From the NCBI GenBank assembly GCA_001466705.2, contig LATX02000013.1, positions 62,001 to 126,000 of the forward strand: DNA of 64,000 nt, in the 5' to 3' direction. Position numbers and translations under genes: made by a program. The notes below the pieces were generated by a model that saw only the letters and a list, made by a program, of their open reading frames with translations, was not told the origin of the DNA and ran no database searches. Source of the stretch: Moniliophthora roreri. Lineage: Eukaryota > Basidiomycota > Agaricomycetes > Agaricales > Marasmiaceae. Each line of letters opens with the position of its first letter. Positions within the stretch are counted from its first letter, which is position 1. Of the stretch, positions 12,031 to 26,397 are shown in pieces.

Positions 12031-15000
12031 ATGAAGCACTTGGAGAAGGACAACCGTAGGTTTTATTCTTACGATGCTACGCCCTGCAGACTCACATCTT
12101 AGCTACGGTTTCTGTTCTCTCATCTGCTTCCTATCTAGTATGAAGCTCCTGGTGTTTACTCCGCTGGTAGACCCTCTTTGGGGTGTCGATGTGGAAAGAT
12201 TTAAGAATATAGTCCCCTTTGCATATCCTACAACATAAGAGTTAGTCGAACTGGTCTCCGTATTTACTTTACAGATACATTGAATAGATGAAATTTGCAT
12301 CCTCCAACCTGTCTCCAACTAACGAACAAACCTCCAGCAACTGGCGCGTCGCTCACAGCACCTCCAAGGTTATCAGTAGCTCCTCCGAGCCCAGTGCCGC
12401 TCAAGATATCTCCTAATCCTCTGCGTTTCGGCTACTATGGCTCACATAGCAATTGTTGCCTATGTTGAACCTGAACCCGTCTGTTCTGAGAATTTATGTC
12501 AGGGTGAATAAAGAAAGAACGTATTCTTTTTGCGTGCAGCTGTGGAAACAATAGGCATCCGTTAGAACTGAAGAGTCAAAGTATCAGCATTAACCACCTA
12601 GCGCGAAGGAAACGGAATGCTAACCGAGTCTCTCACGGCACAGATGACGCTGCCGTTACCACGGTGGTTCCCTGATCCTTACATGGTTGCTGCGTATTAT
12701 TGTCGAGGCCAAGGGTGGTACGTCATCTTCACCGGTTGTTCGCCAGGCGCAGAGCTGGTCAGTGTCAATATAACAGCCGAGATAATGAGACCGGTAAGAG
12801 ACGCGGGTTTTGAGATGCATTTTTGTGAAGTCCTGATGATGGACTGAGCCGAAACTTGGACCGGGAGGATGTGGACGTCTTGAAAGTTGAGGACGACCTT
12901 TTACAGCATTTGGGTATTGGTGCGGAGGCTTTCTTGAGTTAGTCAAAGCACGACTCGAGTGGTACTGCCAAATTCTCGCAGTTATAAGTGATTATGCAGA
13001 ATATTCCACAGGCGGATCTAGAACATCAGTAGTAGAATTGTTGTCTTCAAGTATGAGTTCGAGAAGGAGCTCACAGTCCTTTCAATTGCACATATCTGCT
13101 GGCCCAAAAGATATCAAAAAAGAGAACTCGGTTGAACAGAAAGACCATGACACACTTTATACTTCTCGTTCGATGTCAATATCTCTCTTCTACCACTCAT
13201 CCTCGGAAGCCAATTGCTGCGTTGCGCCCTTTTTGCATTGTGGGGATGTGCAGGATGCAGGAATACTGGCCTTCACTGCGACTATCGCTATGACGCGTCT
13301 ATTAGACCAGTCACTAGCCCGGTAGCGAAACGGTTGAAGATTCGCGACTTCGACGAAGATAACCATATATCTCGCCTGGGAGATTGTCGAGTTGCAAGAT
13401 CGAGCGGCAGTGTTCTATTTACGACGCATGGGGGGGGGCCAGGCGGAAGCTCTGCTCACGAAACTCATTTTAGAAAAGGAAATGTCGTCGTTATCCTTCA
13501 GGAATCGTTGGAACGTCGTGGACCAGCTTGGAACACAGGTGATTAGTGCGATTCGTCTTTGACTGAATTTCGCCGAAACAAAAAGTTAGTACGACTTGGT
13601 TGAATATGAGTGAAACTGCGACGCACAGTATGAATCCATTTTAAATATTTCTGCATTACTCTCCCAAGCATTAGATCTTTCTGATGCGTTATGGAGCGTG
13701 GTGCCAGCGTGGGGTGGTGATTGCGATCAGAGGAGCGCGAGGACTTGTCTGACTCCCACCTCAACCGCGTGCACCACTCCCTGCGATTTCTGGAGACTCA
13801 AAAATTTCTTCTGAAAAAGTGTGGTCCTTTCTAGCATGGCAAAGTTGCGACTTCTGACCAGTGACACTTCAGTGACCCGGACTTATCATGAACAGAACCC
13901 TGGGCGTTCTCTGCAGCCTAAAGGGCCATGACGTTAAAATCGAGCTCTAACCACTGAGGATTCTAGCTCAGACTTGAGCAGTCTTTCCACTTTCGACACC
14001 TCAATAACATCATGCAGACCAAAGTGTTGGCTGCTTTTGTTTATCGCGTGTCAAATGGCCATTTTTGCTAGGTACCCTTTGCCCGGCAGCCCTAGCTTTT
14101 CGGGATCCGTAAACCAGCAGGGTGGTGGTACCAACTTCTCTTGTGGCAAGCGGTGTCGTGGCGTATTTATGCGACGGTAGATTTCTCATTAAAGGAAATT
14201 GTCGAACAGATGTTACAGAAGTCCAGTTTAATGATTATTGGAATGGTAGCTACGGACATCGGTGGTGCTATACCCTGCAGCTAGACTCCGCGGCGGACAT
14301 CGGGATCAAGATTGACAGTATATAACTCCTCATGAACCGGAATGCTACACTTTCTCGACTTTGCGGGTGGGGAATCTACAGTACTAGGCGTAGGGCCGTG
14401 CAGGGACGGTCTGCGTCGCTACTTTCTCAATAATCCTGTCACGTTCATTCGTCTTCAGGACATTTACTTGCCTCAGGAATGCAGCCCACGGAGAACGAAA
14501 GTCAATGTGAACGCCGACCTAGGTATCTCAGGGGGCATTGCCGTTATTAGGCAACTGCGGTCCGTGCCATGATACTTTGGCTGTGCTTTCTCTGCCTCTC
14601 TCTCCAGGACAGAATTCGGGAAATCGAGATGAAGCCCCCAGGTACGTACTATGATCAGTATCGGTCGCTGCTGTGTAATCGAAGGATTTACTGCCCTAGA
14701 GCTTTTCGTCTGTGCGCAGACTCCTTTCGTTTGACTGCTGTGTCCTGGAGGTTCTAGCGGAACGTCGCACTTCGCATTATGAAACTCCGAAACCTTCGAC
14801 CTGGGGCTTTGACCAAGAGCATCACATCGTGGCTGCGCGGAAATTAAGTATGTCCAAGCGAGGAACATTTGAGGCAGGCTAGATATGCCAATATTTCCTG
14901 AGCCGAGATCCTAATTACGACGTGGAAAGAGTCGGAAACGCGCTGGCATCCGTTCGTTTCGGTCCACGAGGGTGAGAGACACCGTTTAGAGAGATTTGGT

Positions 15001-15328
15001 CCAACGAAGATAAGATACAGCCACGTCCCCTCTGTCGTTAGCACAAGGGAAGAGCGAAGACTCAAACGATGTCACAGACAGACGAGACGGCTGTCAAGAT
15101 ATTCTATGAGGTATCCTACGTACATATAGGGATGTGGCTTTATTCCGAGGTCGTATGACCACTTGTGATACTTGTAATGATATCATGACCCAAAGCACAC
15201 GACCTCGGTTATTTCACAGCGGGGCCTCCAAGAGTGCTGAAGCGCACCCGAACTTGAAGACGTAAATTTGTAGCCCCAGGAAACTGAGATATGAATTTTG
15301 AGTTACTACTAGCTGGATAACTAAGCGA

Positions 15329-15347
15329 GGACGCCACAAAAGCGTCC
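15329..15347. repeat. Perfect hairpin GGACGC-CACAAAA-GCGTCC, copy 1
   Basis: A 6-bp perfect stem closes a 7-base loop. The same structure recurs 575 bp downstream. Confidence 0.6.
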
Positions 15348-15903
15348 ATTTAGCGTGGTTCGTGTCCTTGTCGATTCTGATATCCAAGGAGAACCAGACT
15401 AGCGACATGGAAATGAATTGGGTGACTTTTAACCCGTGGACCACAGGAAAAAGTAAGGTATCACGTCAGAAGGCGACATTCGGCGCCAAGTGCTTGAAGT
15501 CAAGTCCAAGAAACGGAAAATATGGCTTTGGCCATAATCTTCGCTCTGTGGGCAAGGTGCTCAGGATTATCTAGATGCGTAAGCTTTAGGCCTTGTCAAT
15601 GCATGGAAACATGGGACATATGGACTATACTCAAACAATACCGCTACATGACACATGTATTTAACCGGTCACTCACGTCGAGGTTGTCAACTTGCTCCGT
15701 GGCATGGAGTTTCGACTTCCCTACTCGTTGCGAATCGTGGTACAGGGATGATATAGCCCCGGGCACACGATTTCCGTTGCTTAGGGGTTAAAGTAGACGG
15801 TAGGTGTAGCCAGCTATACATGTAGACCAAACCAGAAATTAGATTATTTTCTTTGGCCTCGTGAGTTGCTAGTAGCAACCTCTAGTAGTACACCGCCTTG
15901 CGG

Positions 15904-15922
15904 GGACGCCACAAAAGCGTTC
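15904..15922. repeat. Hairpin GGACGC-CACAAAA-GCGTTC, copy 2
   Basis: Same loop and 5' arm as the copy at 15329. One stem position changes from a G-C to a G-T(U) pair, so pairing is kept in RNA. Confidence 0.6.
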
Positions 15923-16096
15923 ATACTAGTGTGCCAAAAGCCCAGCCGAGACGGCATGTATAGGTCTGGGCTGTCAAAGTGACAGACCATGTTAGCGGGA
16001 GAAACAGTGTCAGCTGAGGGAGATGAAATACGTAAAACATTGAGATACCAAACTCCCAGGATAAGGTTAAATTCAAAGATATCTCGGTTGACCTAG

Positions 16097-16126
16097 TTGT
16101 CTGTGTTGTCTGTGTTGTCTGTGTTG
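16097..16126. repeat. 9-bp tandem repeat (TTGTCTGTG)n
   Basis: Just over three perfect units of TTGTCTGTG. Non-coding context. Confidence 0.85.
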
Positions 16127-17371
16127 AGCTTGCCTCGAAGGCACGGAGCATAGCAATTATGAGATGTATCTCCAAATGAGGTTTTATGCGTCGTACCATC
16201 TGAGTGGACCTTTTTCAAACATGCAAGGGGGCAACCGGGCTTAGGAAGATACAAGGCGCAGGTCCCAGGACCCACAGGTTGAAGGTTTAGGTAAATTTCG
16301 AATTCGGGTCCAGCAGGTCAGGCGCTACAAGCATTGGAATACGTGAATGAGTCATTGTTCCCAACAAGTTGGTAGAAGTGCATAGACTGCCAGAATGCAG
16401 GCTCAGTCTTCGTTCCCCACTCTCACCACTTGCTGTGAACACCGCCCAATCCCAGTGATCAGCCCATTCAAAAACCGCCGAGATCTGAATTATTTCCAGA
16501 TTTCATTTAATGCTATGAAGGCAACATATGGTCATAGGGCCGAAGATCTGATGGCTAGAAGTTTAGCGATCTGATTGATGCGTGCGGCTGACGGCGGGGC
16601 CGGGTATGCGGCCGAGAGCGGCCGGTGGGGGGGGGGGAAGTAGTCAGTGGCAGAAAGGTGATTTTGGGAAATGAACGAATGAGCTGGCGAAGAATGCTAG
16701 ACCACAGAATGATCCACAGACATAGATGTCGACCGTGATCGAGAAGGCAAAGCGGGACCACTCGGCTACTCGAAGACGTACAAACTGACATCAGACACCT
16801 GTGGCGACGAATCAGGTTGTGTTTATTCTTACGGAAGGTAAGGTGAGCCTGTCAGACACAGCTAAACGAAGATTGCACCCTTACATTCTTGCTGTGGATC
16901 CAATGATCTTGGGGCAGTGGTGGTAGTAGCGTATGCATGTTCCTTTGCAGATTACTGGGAAGGACTGCAGAGGTCTAAAGGTTCGTTTTTCAAGGTGTCA
17001 CGCGCCAACCGGCGACCGCCGTTTTTGTGACTCCTGACATGGCTTTTGGAGATCCAACATCAGAAAAAGGAATAGACTAAGACATCTTGACATTCCAGAT
17101 GTGTATGCAGATCGAAATGAATCTTTCCCCCTATGGAATCAGCTTCAAGACGAGCCCGAGGGTCCAATAAGAAGACGACAAACGAGTCTGTCTATGAGAA
17201 CCAGCAGAGCAACAAATCAACGTAGAAAAGGTCAAGTACAAGAGAAGAAGAAAAGACAACTCAATTCCCAACCCTAACCATACCCTGTACCAGTTAGCGC
17301 TCGTACCTTTCATCGCCCCCGGACACCTCTTCTCTTACTTTCATCTCATCGCTCCCGATACCTTCAACAGG

Positions 17372-19392
17372 ATGCCAACGTCCACACAAAATCAGGACAC
17401 TCCTTGTCTTTCCTTCAGTATGTCGCCTTATTGCTTCGAACTAAAGGGATACGAGCTGATGAGAAGAACTGCGTAGTTGGGATCGTGGACTTTTCTCAAG
17501 AAGCAAGATGGTTATACATGACGGATTCCGTCACGGACCTCTTAGGTATTTGTTCTGCGCCAGAATTTGTCCAAGGAGATGTTTACGGGGGGTGAAACGC
17601 AGGATACGAGCCACATGAACTGCGAGGGAAGCCGAGCTTGGAATTGGTACATCCAGATGAAGCGCCTCGAGTCAGGCAATTACATTAGTGCGTTCTCTTT
17701 CCCGCTTTCCTCGAACAGGACCTTGTTGACGGTAAAAATTACTCCCTGGGTGCAGTGAGACTATCAAGCAAGACAAAGCAGCAGTTTTGGTCTACTTGAG
17801 GATGAAGCACAAGAACCCTTATAAAGGGTATATTCTGTGCGGGATCGTACGTCTCTATTCTTTAACCTTGACCCACGTTAATTTATTCCTGGCTGTTATC
17901 CTCCCCTTCTTTCAACTACCTATCGAACGAGTGTAGTCAAGGTACGTTTCCGCCGCTGGACTACGTAATTGAATCCGCACTAACGACTCGTCTCTCTTTG
18001 CTTTCCTATCGTGCTGTTTTCCTTTCGGTTTATGCTGGTTGTTCCTCGGTGGCTTCGTACAATAATCACAATGGCGCCATCGTGATTCGGATCCCGGTGT
18101 TGACAATGCATTTGTGGCGTTCTTTGGATGGTGGTTTCTATGCGATGTTCTCGGCAAATTGGCGATTTTTTTTGGATGGCGTATTCGTTTTCGGTTGTGG
18201 GGTGGTGGTGAATTACGCGGCACATGTCATTGGGATTTTCGGTCGCCGTGTCTTCCCCCTTATTGGTTTATCTTCCGGTGTCGTCGGCGCTTTTCAACAC
18301 CCGACTTTTGGACATGTCTTTGACCAAAAATCTTTCGGGCCGTATTTTGACAATTCAATCTGCAAACAATTACCCGTGGATCACTACAGAACGGTGGTTC
18401 ACAATGTCCTTGTTGGGAGCGTATCGTTCGCTTCCCCAGGTGCTAAGGCGCTTCACAACGCGTCTACGGCACAGGAGATTACGATTATCAGTCCTGCACC
18501 AGAACTCGAATTTAGGGTGAGTCCTCTCCATTCGCCCTAGTCTGGAGCCTGGCTTAGTCAGTTTTTTTTTTTAGCGCTGGCACGATCCTTCGCCAATGCC
18601 ACCCTCACCCATACCACCTGCGTTGCGAACCGTCCCAGCAACTCTATCCCTTCGCTCCCCAACTCTATCACCTCTACCTTCTTCAGAGCGGTCGCCAAGT
18701 CCAACGGAGGAACCGCCTCTTTCACCCACTTCCTCCGCTGCCTCTCCCAAGCCTGCCCCTCAGTCTAGTGTGGCGAAATTAATTGCGGATAATTCTCCAT
18801 CTGGGATCAACTATCCTACTCCTCCCGTGCAGTCATCCAGGACGGCATTAATATTAAACCGGTTTAGTAGGGAATGCACGATTATGTACTGTAGCAATGA
18901 TCATTTGATTGACCCTCCGGATAAGGACGGTAGGTTCCTTGGTTCTATGTTCTCGTTATGCGCCACTGACGAGTTCATTCTCCAGGTCATCTAGGCTGGC
19001 ATCATCGTTCCTTCTTCGACTTTGTATCTGACTCTTCTACAGAACAAGTCAAGCAATGGATTGATACAGTAAAGAGTTGGGGTGTGAATGAACGAGGACA
19101 GCCTTCGGATGGTGGCTTTGGGTTTGGAAGGTTTGGACTGGTCAGGCGTGGGAAGGCGACGAAGAAGGAACCTACCAGTCCACCGAGACCTGGACGTGGT
19201 CACAGGACCCATAGCACCTCGCACATTGCACGCTCAAGGGCGCACTCTAGCCCTCTTCACTCACAACGTGGAGTTGACCGTGAACGAGAACGCGAGAAGC
19301 ATGCAGACGGAGAAGGAGAGATTATTTCTGTCGATGCAATCTTCAGTGCACATAGCGATGGGCTGATGGTTATCCTGAGGAGGGCTGTATAG
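17372..19392 (+). CDS. PAS-domain protein (basidiomycete family), 394 aa
   Basis: Exons 17372-17417, 17477-17545, 17603-17687, 17756-17846, 17937-17941, 18390-18516, 18575-18929 and 18986-19392 join with correct splice sites and phase into 394 codons. The N-terminal 100 residues read as a PAS fold: IGIVDFSQEARWLYMTDSV, LLGYEPHELRGKPSLELVH, HPDE, then KHKNPYKGYILCGI. The PAS part ends with VGSVSFASPGAKALHNAST. A Ser/Pro-rich linker (about residues 145-225) and a basic, Arg/Ser-rich C-terminus follow. PAS domains sense ligands or redox state or mediate dimerisation; this family is reminiscent of white-collar-like PAS proteins, but I see no GATA zinc finger or other DNA-binding domain. The fifth exon is only 5 nt and is followed by a 448-nt intron, unusual against the other introns of about 50 nt. 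Confidence 0.8.
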
Positions 19393-19854
19393 CGGTGGAG
19401 TCGGCGCGATGGAAATGAGGAGAAATGAAAGGCAAAGTGTATAAATCAAAAGAGACCGCGCCGCGAGGAGGAAAGGAAGGATCGATGCTATGTAGGCCCA
19501 AGCGACGATCAAGTTGTGTCAAGAATGCCTCGAACCTACCGGAGGAAGGAACAATGGATGGATGGAGCAAAGGAGGAATAACGACCAAGTAACGAAAAAA
19601 CCATGAAAAAAAAAATGACCACTAACGACGATAACAAATGAACTGTTATATACCACACAAATGTGTATCGTCCCCCATTTCTTTCCCTACTTTTTTCTTA
19701 GGGCTGTGTTTTAACTTGTGGTGTATATAGTTATCTCTGTATCTATGTAGTTGTATTGGTCAATGAAACCTGCGTGCTTCGGGAATGGCGCCAGAGAAGC
19801 GCCCACAAATCTTACCCAAGCGATGACAGACGCTGACTTTTTACCCCGATTACC
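19393..19854. other. Intergenic region between the PAS gene and TRM61
   Basis: Contains A-runs (about 19603-19613) and T-rich DNA suited to the 3' UTR of the PAS gene and the promoter of TRM61. No gene seen. Confidence 0.5.
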
Positions 19855-21958
<2,104 letters not shown>

Positions 21959-22234
21959 GTGTAATGTCTATGTAGTTCGTGCATTAAATTATACTACATG
22001 TACACCATTCAGTACTTTTTCTGTCTCCAGCAAGCTATCAGTCACGTGCTTCTCATCGTTGAGCGATAAGGCGAGCTTGCGAGTCCTTCAATACACGAAC
22101 GACCACCTCAAGGGTGAGAGCCAGCCTTCAGCAAATACTCTTGTATTCGGATGAAGATTGTCCTTTCACGGACCTGATATAGACAATCTTCGTCTCCATC
22201 CCTCTTCCTTCAGCTCATTGAAGAAGCTTGTCTT
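21959..22234. other. Intergenic region 3' of TRM61
   Basis: Short A/T-rich 3' flank of TRM61. No gene seen. Confidence 0.5.
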
Positions 22235-23035
22235 ATGTCCACTTTGTCCACTTAGGACTCTCTTGCTCGGATTAACAACTACGAATGGCGGCCCATGATC
22301 GAACCTCAAGGCTTAGCATTCAAGAACTCTATCAAAGCCACTGGAACGGATTACTCTCAGAACAAAGATCAGACAGGAAAAATCGAACTTGTAGGTGTCA
22401 AAATATGGATGGGATCAAGGAAAGTGCAAGATGCGAGGAAACTGAGCTCGATGCTCACCACGCCTTTTGACATTCTCTTTGAGGTTAATCAATCCCAACC
22501 GTCCCATTTCAGTGCTGCTGATATTTCTCCGCTAGATGCTCTTGCCTCCCATCTACGTCGCTTCTCGGACTCATGGTGGATACGACACTCCAGGCAATGC
22601 TACCCGGACCTGTTTGGATTGCTTTGAGGAAGGAATATGAAGCTCCTGATGCCAGGTAAGAAACTGACGCCTGACGCGCAGTCACTCCAGTCACTGATTA
22701 TCATGTAGCCATGCTCGGCGTGAGCTGCCAGTATTGTTTGAACACCTTGGAGACGAATCTGTCGCAAATGCCTATCCAAGGAGTAATGCCTTTTCTTCAT
22801 GAAATATGAACTAGACTGATGAGACTTTAGGTGTATAACTTTGGATAAGTTCGTCAAGGCGTACGGTAGTAGACTGGACAGGAATTATCACGGTTTGGTG
22901 CTGGAAGTAACTCCTCTAGCCGTTACTGGCTACTGGTATCACCAGTTCACGGGGAGTGATAAGGTGATTGCGACTCTAGAAGCATGTCGAGAAATCGGAC
23001 ATAAGATCGATCGCTACCTTGAGGAGAGGGCGTAG
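22235..23035 (+). pseudogene. Unrecognised protein gene, probably broken
   Basis: From an ATG at 22235 the frame reads MSTLST, then TAG (22253-22255), then DSLARINNYEWRPMIEPQG and a long coherent stretch including LTTPFDILFEVNQSQPSHFS. Near 22570 the sensible reading shifts to another frame (LMVDTTLQAMLPGPVWIAL), which needs an indel. Two ordinary introns follow (about 22657-22708 and 22781-22831), then the last exon, containing LDRNYHGLVLEVTPLAVTG and ending at 23035. The TAG could instead be a splice acceptor of an upstream exon, but the frame change around 22570 has no obvious intron. I do not recognise the family. The next gene (SDR) on the same strand is also broken. Confidence 0.45.
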
Positions 23036-23640
23036 TATCTGCGAGAACTGAGTAAAGTACGTATGAGCATTTCCGATTCAGTTATTCTGCTCATGCATGG
23101 AGCTAGCATTGCTGGATGATCCGCAGGCGGGAAGCCAGGAGAAGATGAAACACCCCGTATTAGTGTCTCGGAAGGAATCCAGGCAGGTCTTTCTACTGGT
23201 TGGAAGAACGCTAGTTACAGCCCTACAATCTTCAGTTTGTCGAGAAATGTGAGTGCCTCTATGACCCTCATATGAGTCCACCCGCTAACGTAGAGACGAT
23301 TAGATGGTTTCGAGCTGCGAGAATTGGTGTAACACCAGATGATGATAAACGAACATGAACCACACAGGTACGCCTGTGCTCTTCACACATTGCTTACGAC
23401 CTTGACACCATAGCTTGTTGGGTTATCATTTTCTCCCTGCAGGTGTGATACACTAGCAGATCGATACCATCTCGAATTCTCCGCCTCTTTCCGGTCAAGT
23501 TTCGCTTCCCAAGGACGAGATCTCCGAATGGGCCGACTGCTTTCAGTCGCTCTGTGATCCACTCTTACGGTTCGGCGGATATACTTGGTCATACCTATGG
23601 TTAGAGTCCAAAGCTGGCATAAAAACGCTTGTAACTGAAG

Positions 23641-24583
23641 ATGTCCTCTTCCAGCAGCTTGAAGGCAAGTAGTGGGCTGGTCTAGAAGGCAAGACGGCGC
23701 TCGTCGCTGGGGCAGGTACCGGAATGTACGCTCCCTCTACCTAGGACCGTCACTGGCAATGACTAGATCGATCATAGCGGAAGGCTTCGGTGCAAACGGG
23801 GCAAAGGTGTATATCACCGGTCGTCGCAAAGACGCGCTCAAGGAAACTGGAGAAGTTTCCCGAGCTGGGTCTTATTGCTTCAATCCGTTGCAATCGTATC
23901 CGTGCATCTTGAAACTCATGTTCGCTTGTAGACTTGCAGGCAGATCCATTTCTGCTAGGGGCTAACTTGGTCCAGCGCTCTTCAACCAGCACACATTCAC
24001 TGAATGGTCGGATCTTTCCTTCAACTGCGCATCCCCCTTCTTCGTCACAATGGCGTTTCTGCCTCCACCCGGGAGCGCGTAAGAGACGATATGGCGAGGG
24101 CGAATCACCAAGTGTGATCAATATATCGAGTGGATCGGGACAATTGAAACAATCTCGGTCGGTTCTAAGTCTGTTTGTGTGTCTCTTTTTTTAATCACAG
24201 ACGATAAATCCCTTATGGCTCGACTACCAAAACCGCATGAGATCACTAACTACCCTTCTTGCCATGGAACTCGCCTTGCATAGTATCCCTGTTTGGACTA
24301 ACGGTATCGCGCTTGGACCATTCCCTTCGCAATTAGGTGATTCACCACAGGCACTGACGGAGTTGTTGCAGAAGCCATTCCCTGGCGGTATGAACCTGCC
24401 ACCAGTGAAGCATCATGGAAGGCATGTTTACCATTATACTTCAGTCTAAATTTCAAGGCTGACGATGCTCGTAGGGAAGAAGAGTTGGTGAGTGTGGCGG
24501 TATACCTCGCCTCTGCCGGAGGAATGTACACCCATGGTGTTACAATTCGGGTGGGTGAGGGACTCAATTTGGTGAATCTCTGA
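23641..24583 (+). pseudogene. Short-chain dehydrogenase/reductase (SDR), frameshifted
   Basis: A classical SDR layout is visible in pieces. The cofactor-binding motif is LEGKTALVAGAGTGM (23682 on), then after an intron AEGFGANGAKVYITGRRKDA. The NAG region is replaced by a shifted stretch reading FTEWSDLSFNCASPFFVTMA. SVINISSGSGQ (about 24112) is the active-site Ser strand. PYGSTTKT (24214 on) stands where YxxxK should be, and LTTLLAMELALHSIPVWTNG and YLASAGGMYTHGVTI follow, ending at 24583. These blocks lie in different frames: the start ATG (23641) is out of frame with LEGK, another shift occurs before SVINISS, and another just after the YxxxK region. The active-site Tyr-Lys spacing is also one residue too long. 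SDRs use NAD(P)H to reduce or oxidise alcohols and ketones; this copy looks dead. Confidence 0.7.
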
Positions 24584-26350
24584 TATGCAACAATGATCAA
24601 TGCACTGCTTCATTTTCTCGCCAACGAACAAGAAACTATTTGGTACGCCTGTGCCGTGACGTTGTGTCTATTGGGCATTCACATTTACAGACACGATTAC
24701 ATTCGGTCCGGAAGTGTTATCCAATCCACAAGGAAATCCAAACATGGGTACTGCTATACGACCTGACTCACTATTTCTGCGATAGCTGTTAGCCGTCCTG
24801 GTTCAAACTCATGAGCGTCAACCTATAGAGAATAGCTGCCACTATCACTTCAAATCGGTCTTCTCTCGCTTGATGTCGGGCGTCCTATAGTAATCCCCAG
24901 ATTAAAGCCTGCGTTCTTTAGAGTACTAGAAAACGGTTCGGGGGAATAGCCAGCAACACGAATAAGTGTCCGAACTTATCAGGTTTCTGCAGGTTCTTGC
25001 GTCGCTTCTTAGTATACACCTTTAGCCCATGATGTTTTGAAGCTCTCTCAATAGCAGCTACTTTTCTGACCTCATTCGTGGGATAGATAAAGATACAATT
25101 GAATGCACGAGACTGATGATTATCGTGTGAGATATATAGTAGTTTCTTACCGCGCTTGCAATGGTACCAAGATGAAACTTGCCGATCCTCGTTTGCATCC
25201 AGGTTGGACTCGCCATTCGTCCTTCCTTTTGATTCGCCCCATTCGGAATGAGAGGTGTGAGTTTTGAACTTGGAGAAGAAGGGCACGGCGGAGAATTATC
25301 GTTGTGCGATCGCAGCGTATCAGATATTCACTTGGGAATGTTTCGGAAGCCTCAAGGATCTCGACTACATACAGTGAGCTATTCATTGTGATCCACCATG
25401 GACGCATATGCACTATCTTCTTGCCGTATTTAGCACACACCGTCGGATAGGAAAACCAGGAAGACGCCCGTCTAGTCCGTTTGCGGCATTCCAGTTTCTT
25501 TCGTCATATCCAACCCGCTCTTTCAGTCATTTCGCTTTGGTACCCCGTTGATACTTATGGCAGAAGACATGAAGGCGATTACGGCGGTCAGAGTCAATGA
25601 AAAATTAGGTAGTAGGCGGAAACAAGGTCCTTCCTTTTTTGGTTGACAGAATTTTTGACAGCACGCCTCGCCCCGCCTCGCCCCTTGGGTCTTCAACCTT
25701 TTTCACTAAGCCCAAACATGCCAAAGCCCTATGCTTTTTGTAGGTAAAATACTCATGCAGAGTACAATACATTGAGATGGAAGCAAACCTGTGCCAAAAT
25801 TGAACCTGCTGGTCCCTTTGCCTCTTCAAGCTGTATCATCGCTGGGCGAGATGAAAGTTTGCAAATTACCAGGACATGCTCAGTGGAACATTTAGCTGTA
25901 GAATAGCATGTAGGATTGTGTAGTATGAATATGTTGTCAGTCGCATACTGCGGTAACGCACAGGTCTTTGGTTCATTTGGCCTTGGTTGGAAAAAGTTGG
26001 TTAACCAAAAAAGGAAGGATTTTGCTTCCGCCTACTACCCTGAGAAATTTCGACTCTGCGCTCGGCTGATGGGGCTGGTGCGGTCGCCTCGGGTCGACTC
26101 TTGACCAATGGCCACAACTATCTGCACCGCTAATGGCACATCTTCTTACCGTCGAAACGCCACCAATTCTATGATAAACCTTTTCAAGAAGTTACTCGAT
26201 ACCAGGCCTGTGCAAAGGAAAGCAAAGTATGGCGCTCAACACCGATTTAGTAGTGGCGCAAGTGCTGACTCGGCCTCCCCGAATAGACAACGCCTTTTTT
26301 TCATTCCTCACATGAAAGATTCAATCAAACCATGTTATGTGATATGTCCG
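24584..26350. other. 1.8 kb without a recognisable gene
   Basis: Minus-strand open segments at 24918-25286 and 25147-25440 and plus-strand segments at 25916-26356 carry no motif I can name and do not chain into exons. CGCCTCGCCCCGCCTCGCCC (about 25665) is a short C-rich direct repeat. Probably decayed or intergenic DNA. Confidence 0.4.
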
Positions 26351-26356
26351 CTCTAA

Positions 26357-26362
26357 TATAAA
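26357..26362 (+). promoter_or_regulatory. TATA box of the UbiA-type gene
   Basis: TATAAA lies 36 bp upstream of the ATG at 26398, which would give a very short 5' leader. Confidence 0.45.
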
Positions 26363-26397
26363 GAGGATCATAGAGCTCTCAGTTGAATGGAGTAGAC

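Larger units (their letters stand above)
11189..17371. other. 6.2 kb gene-free accessory region
   Basis: No exon chain or recognisable protein was found on either strand. Visible structures are a GC-rich block (about 11900-12030), poly-G runs (13430-13439 and 16627-16637), a pair of related hairpins (15329 and 15904), and a 9-bp tandem repeat (16097). One short stretch (about 12690-12760) translates to a GWYVIFTGCSPGAE motif that vaguely recalls the RNase H1/viroplasmin fold, but it is too short to call. This is probably decayed mobile-element and intergenic DNA. Confidence 0.5.

Noticed and set aside
12617..12847. Short stretch with GWYVIFTGCSPGAE resembling the N-terminal RNase H1 / viroplasmin motif
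   Set aside because: Only about 15 residues look similar, no catalytic RNase H domain follows, and the flanks have stops.
17998..18540. Open frame of 180 aa within the PAS gene
   Set aside because: Most of it (17998-18389) falls inside an intron in the phase-consistent model, has low-complexity hydrophobic composition and no recognisable motif; only its last part overlaps the true exon 18390-18516.
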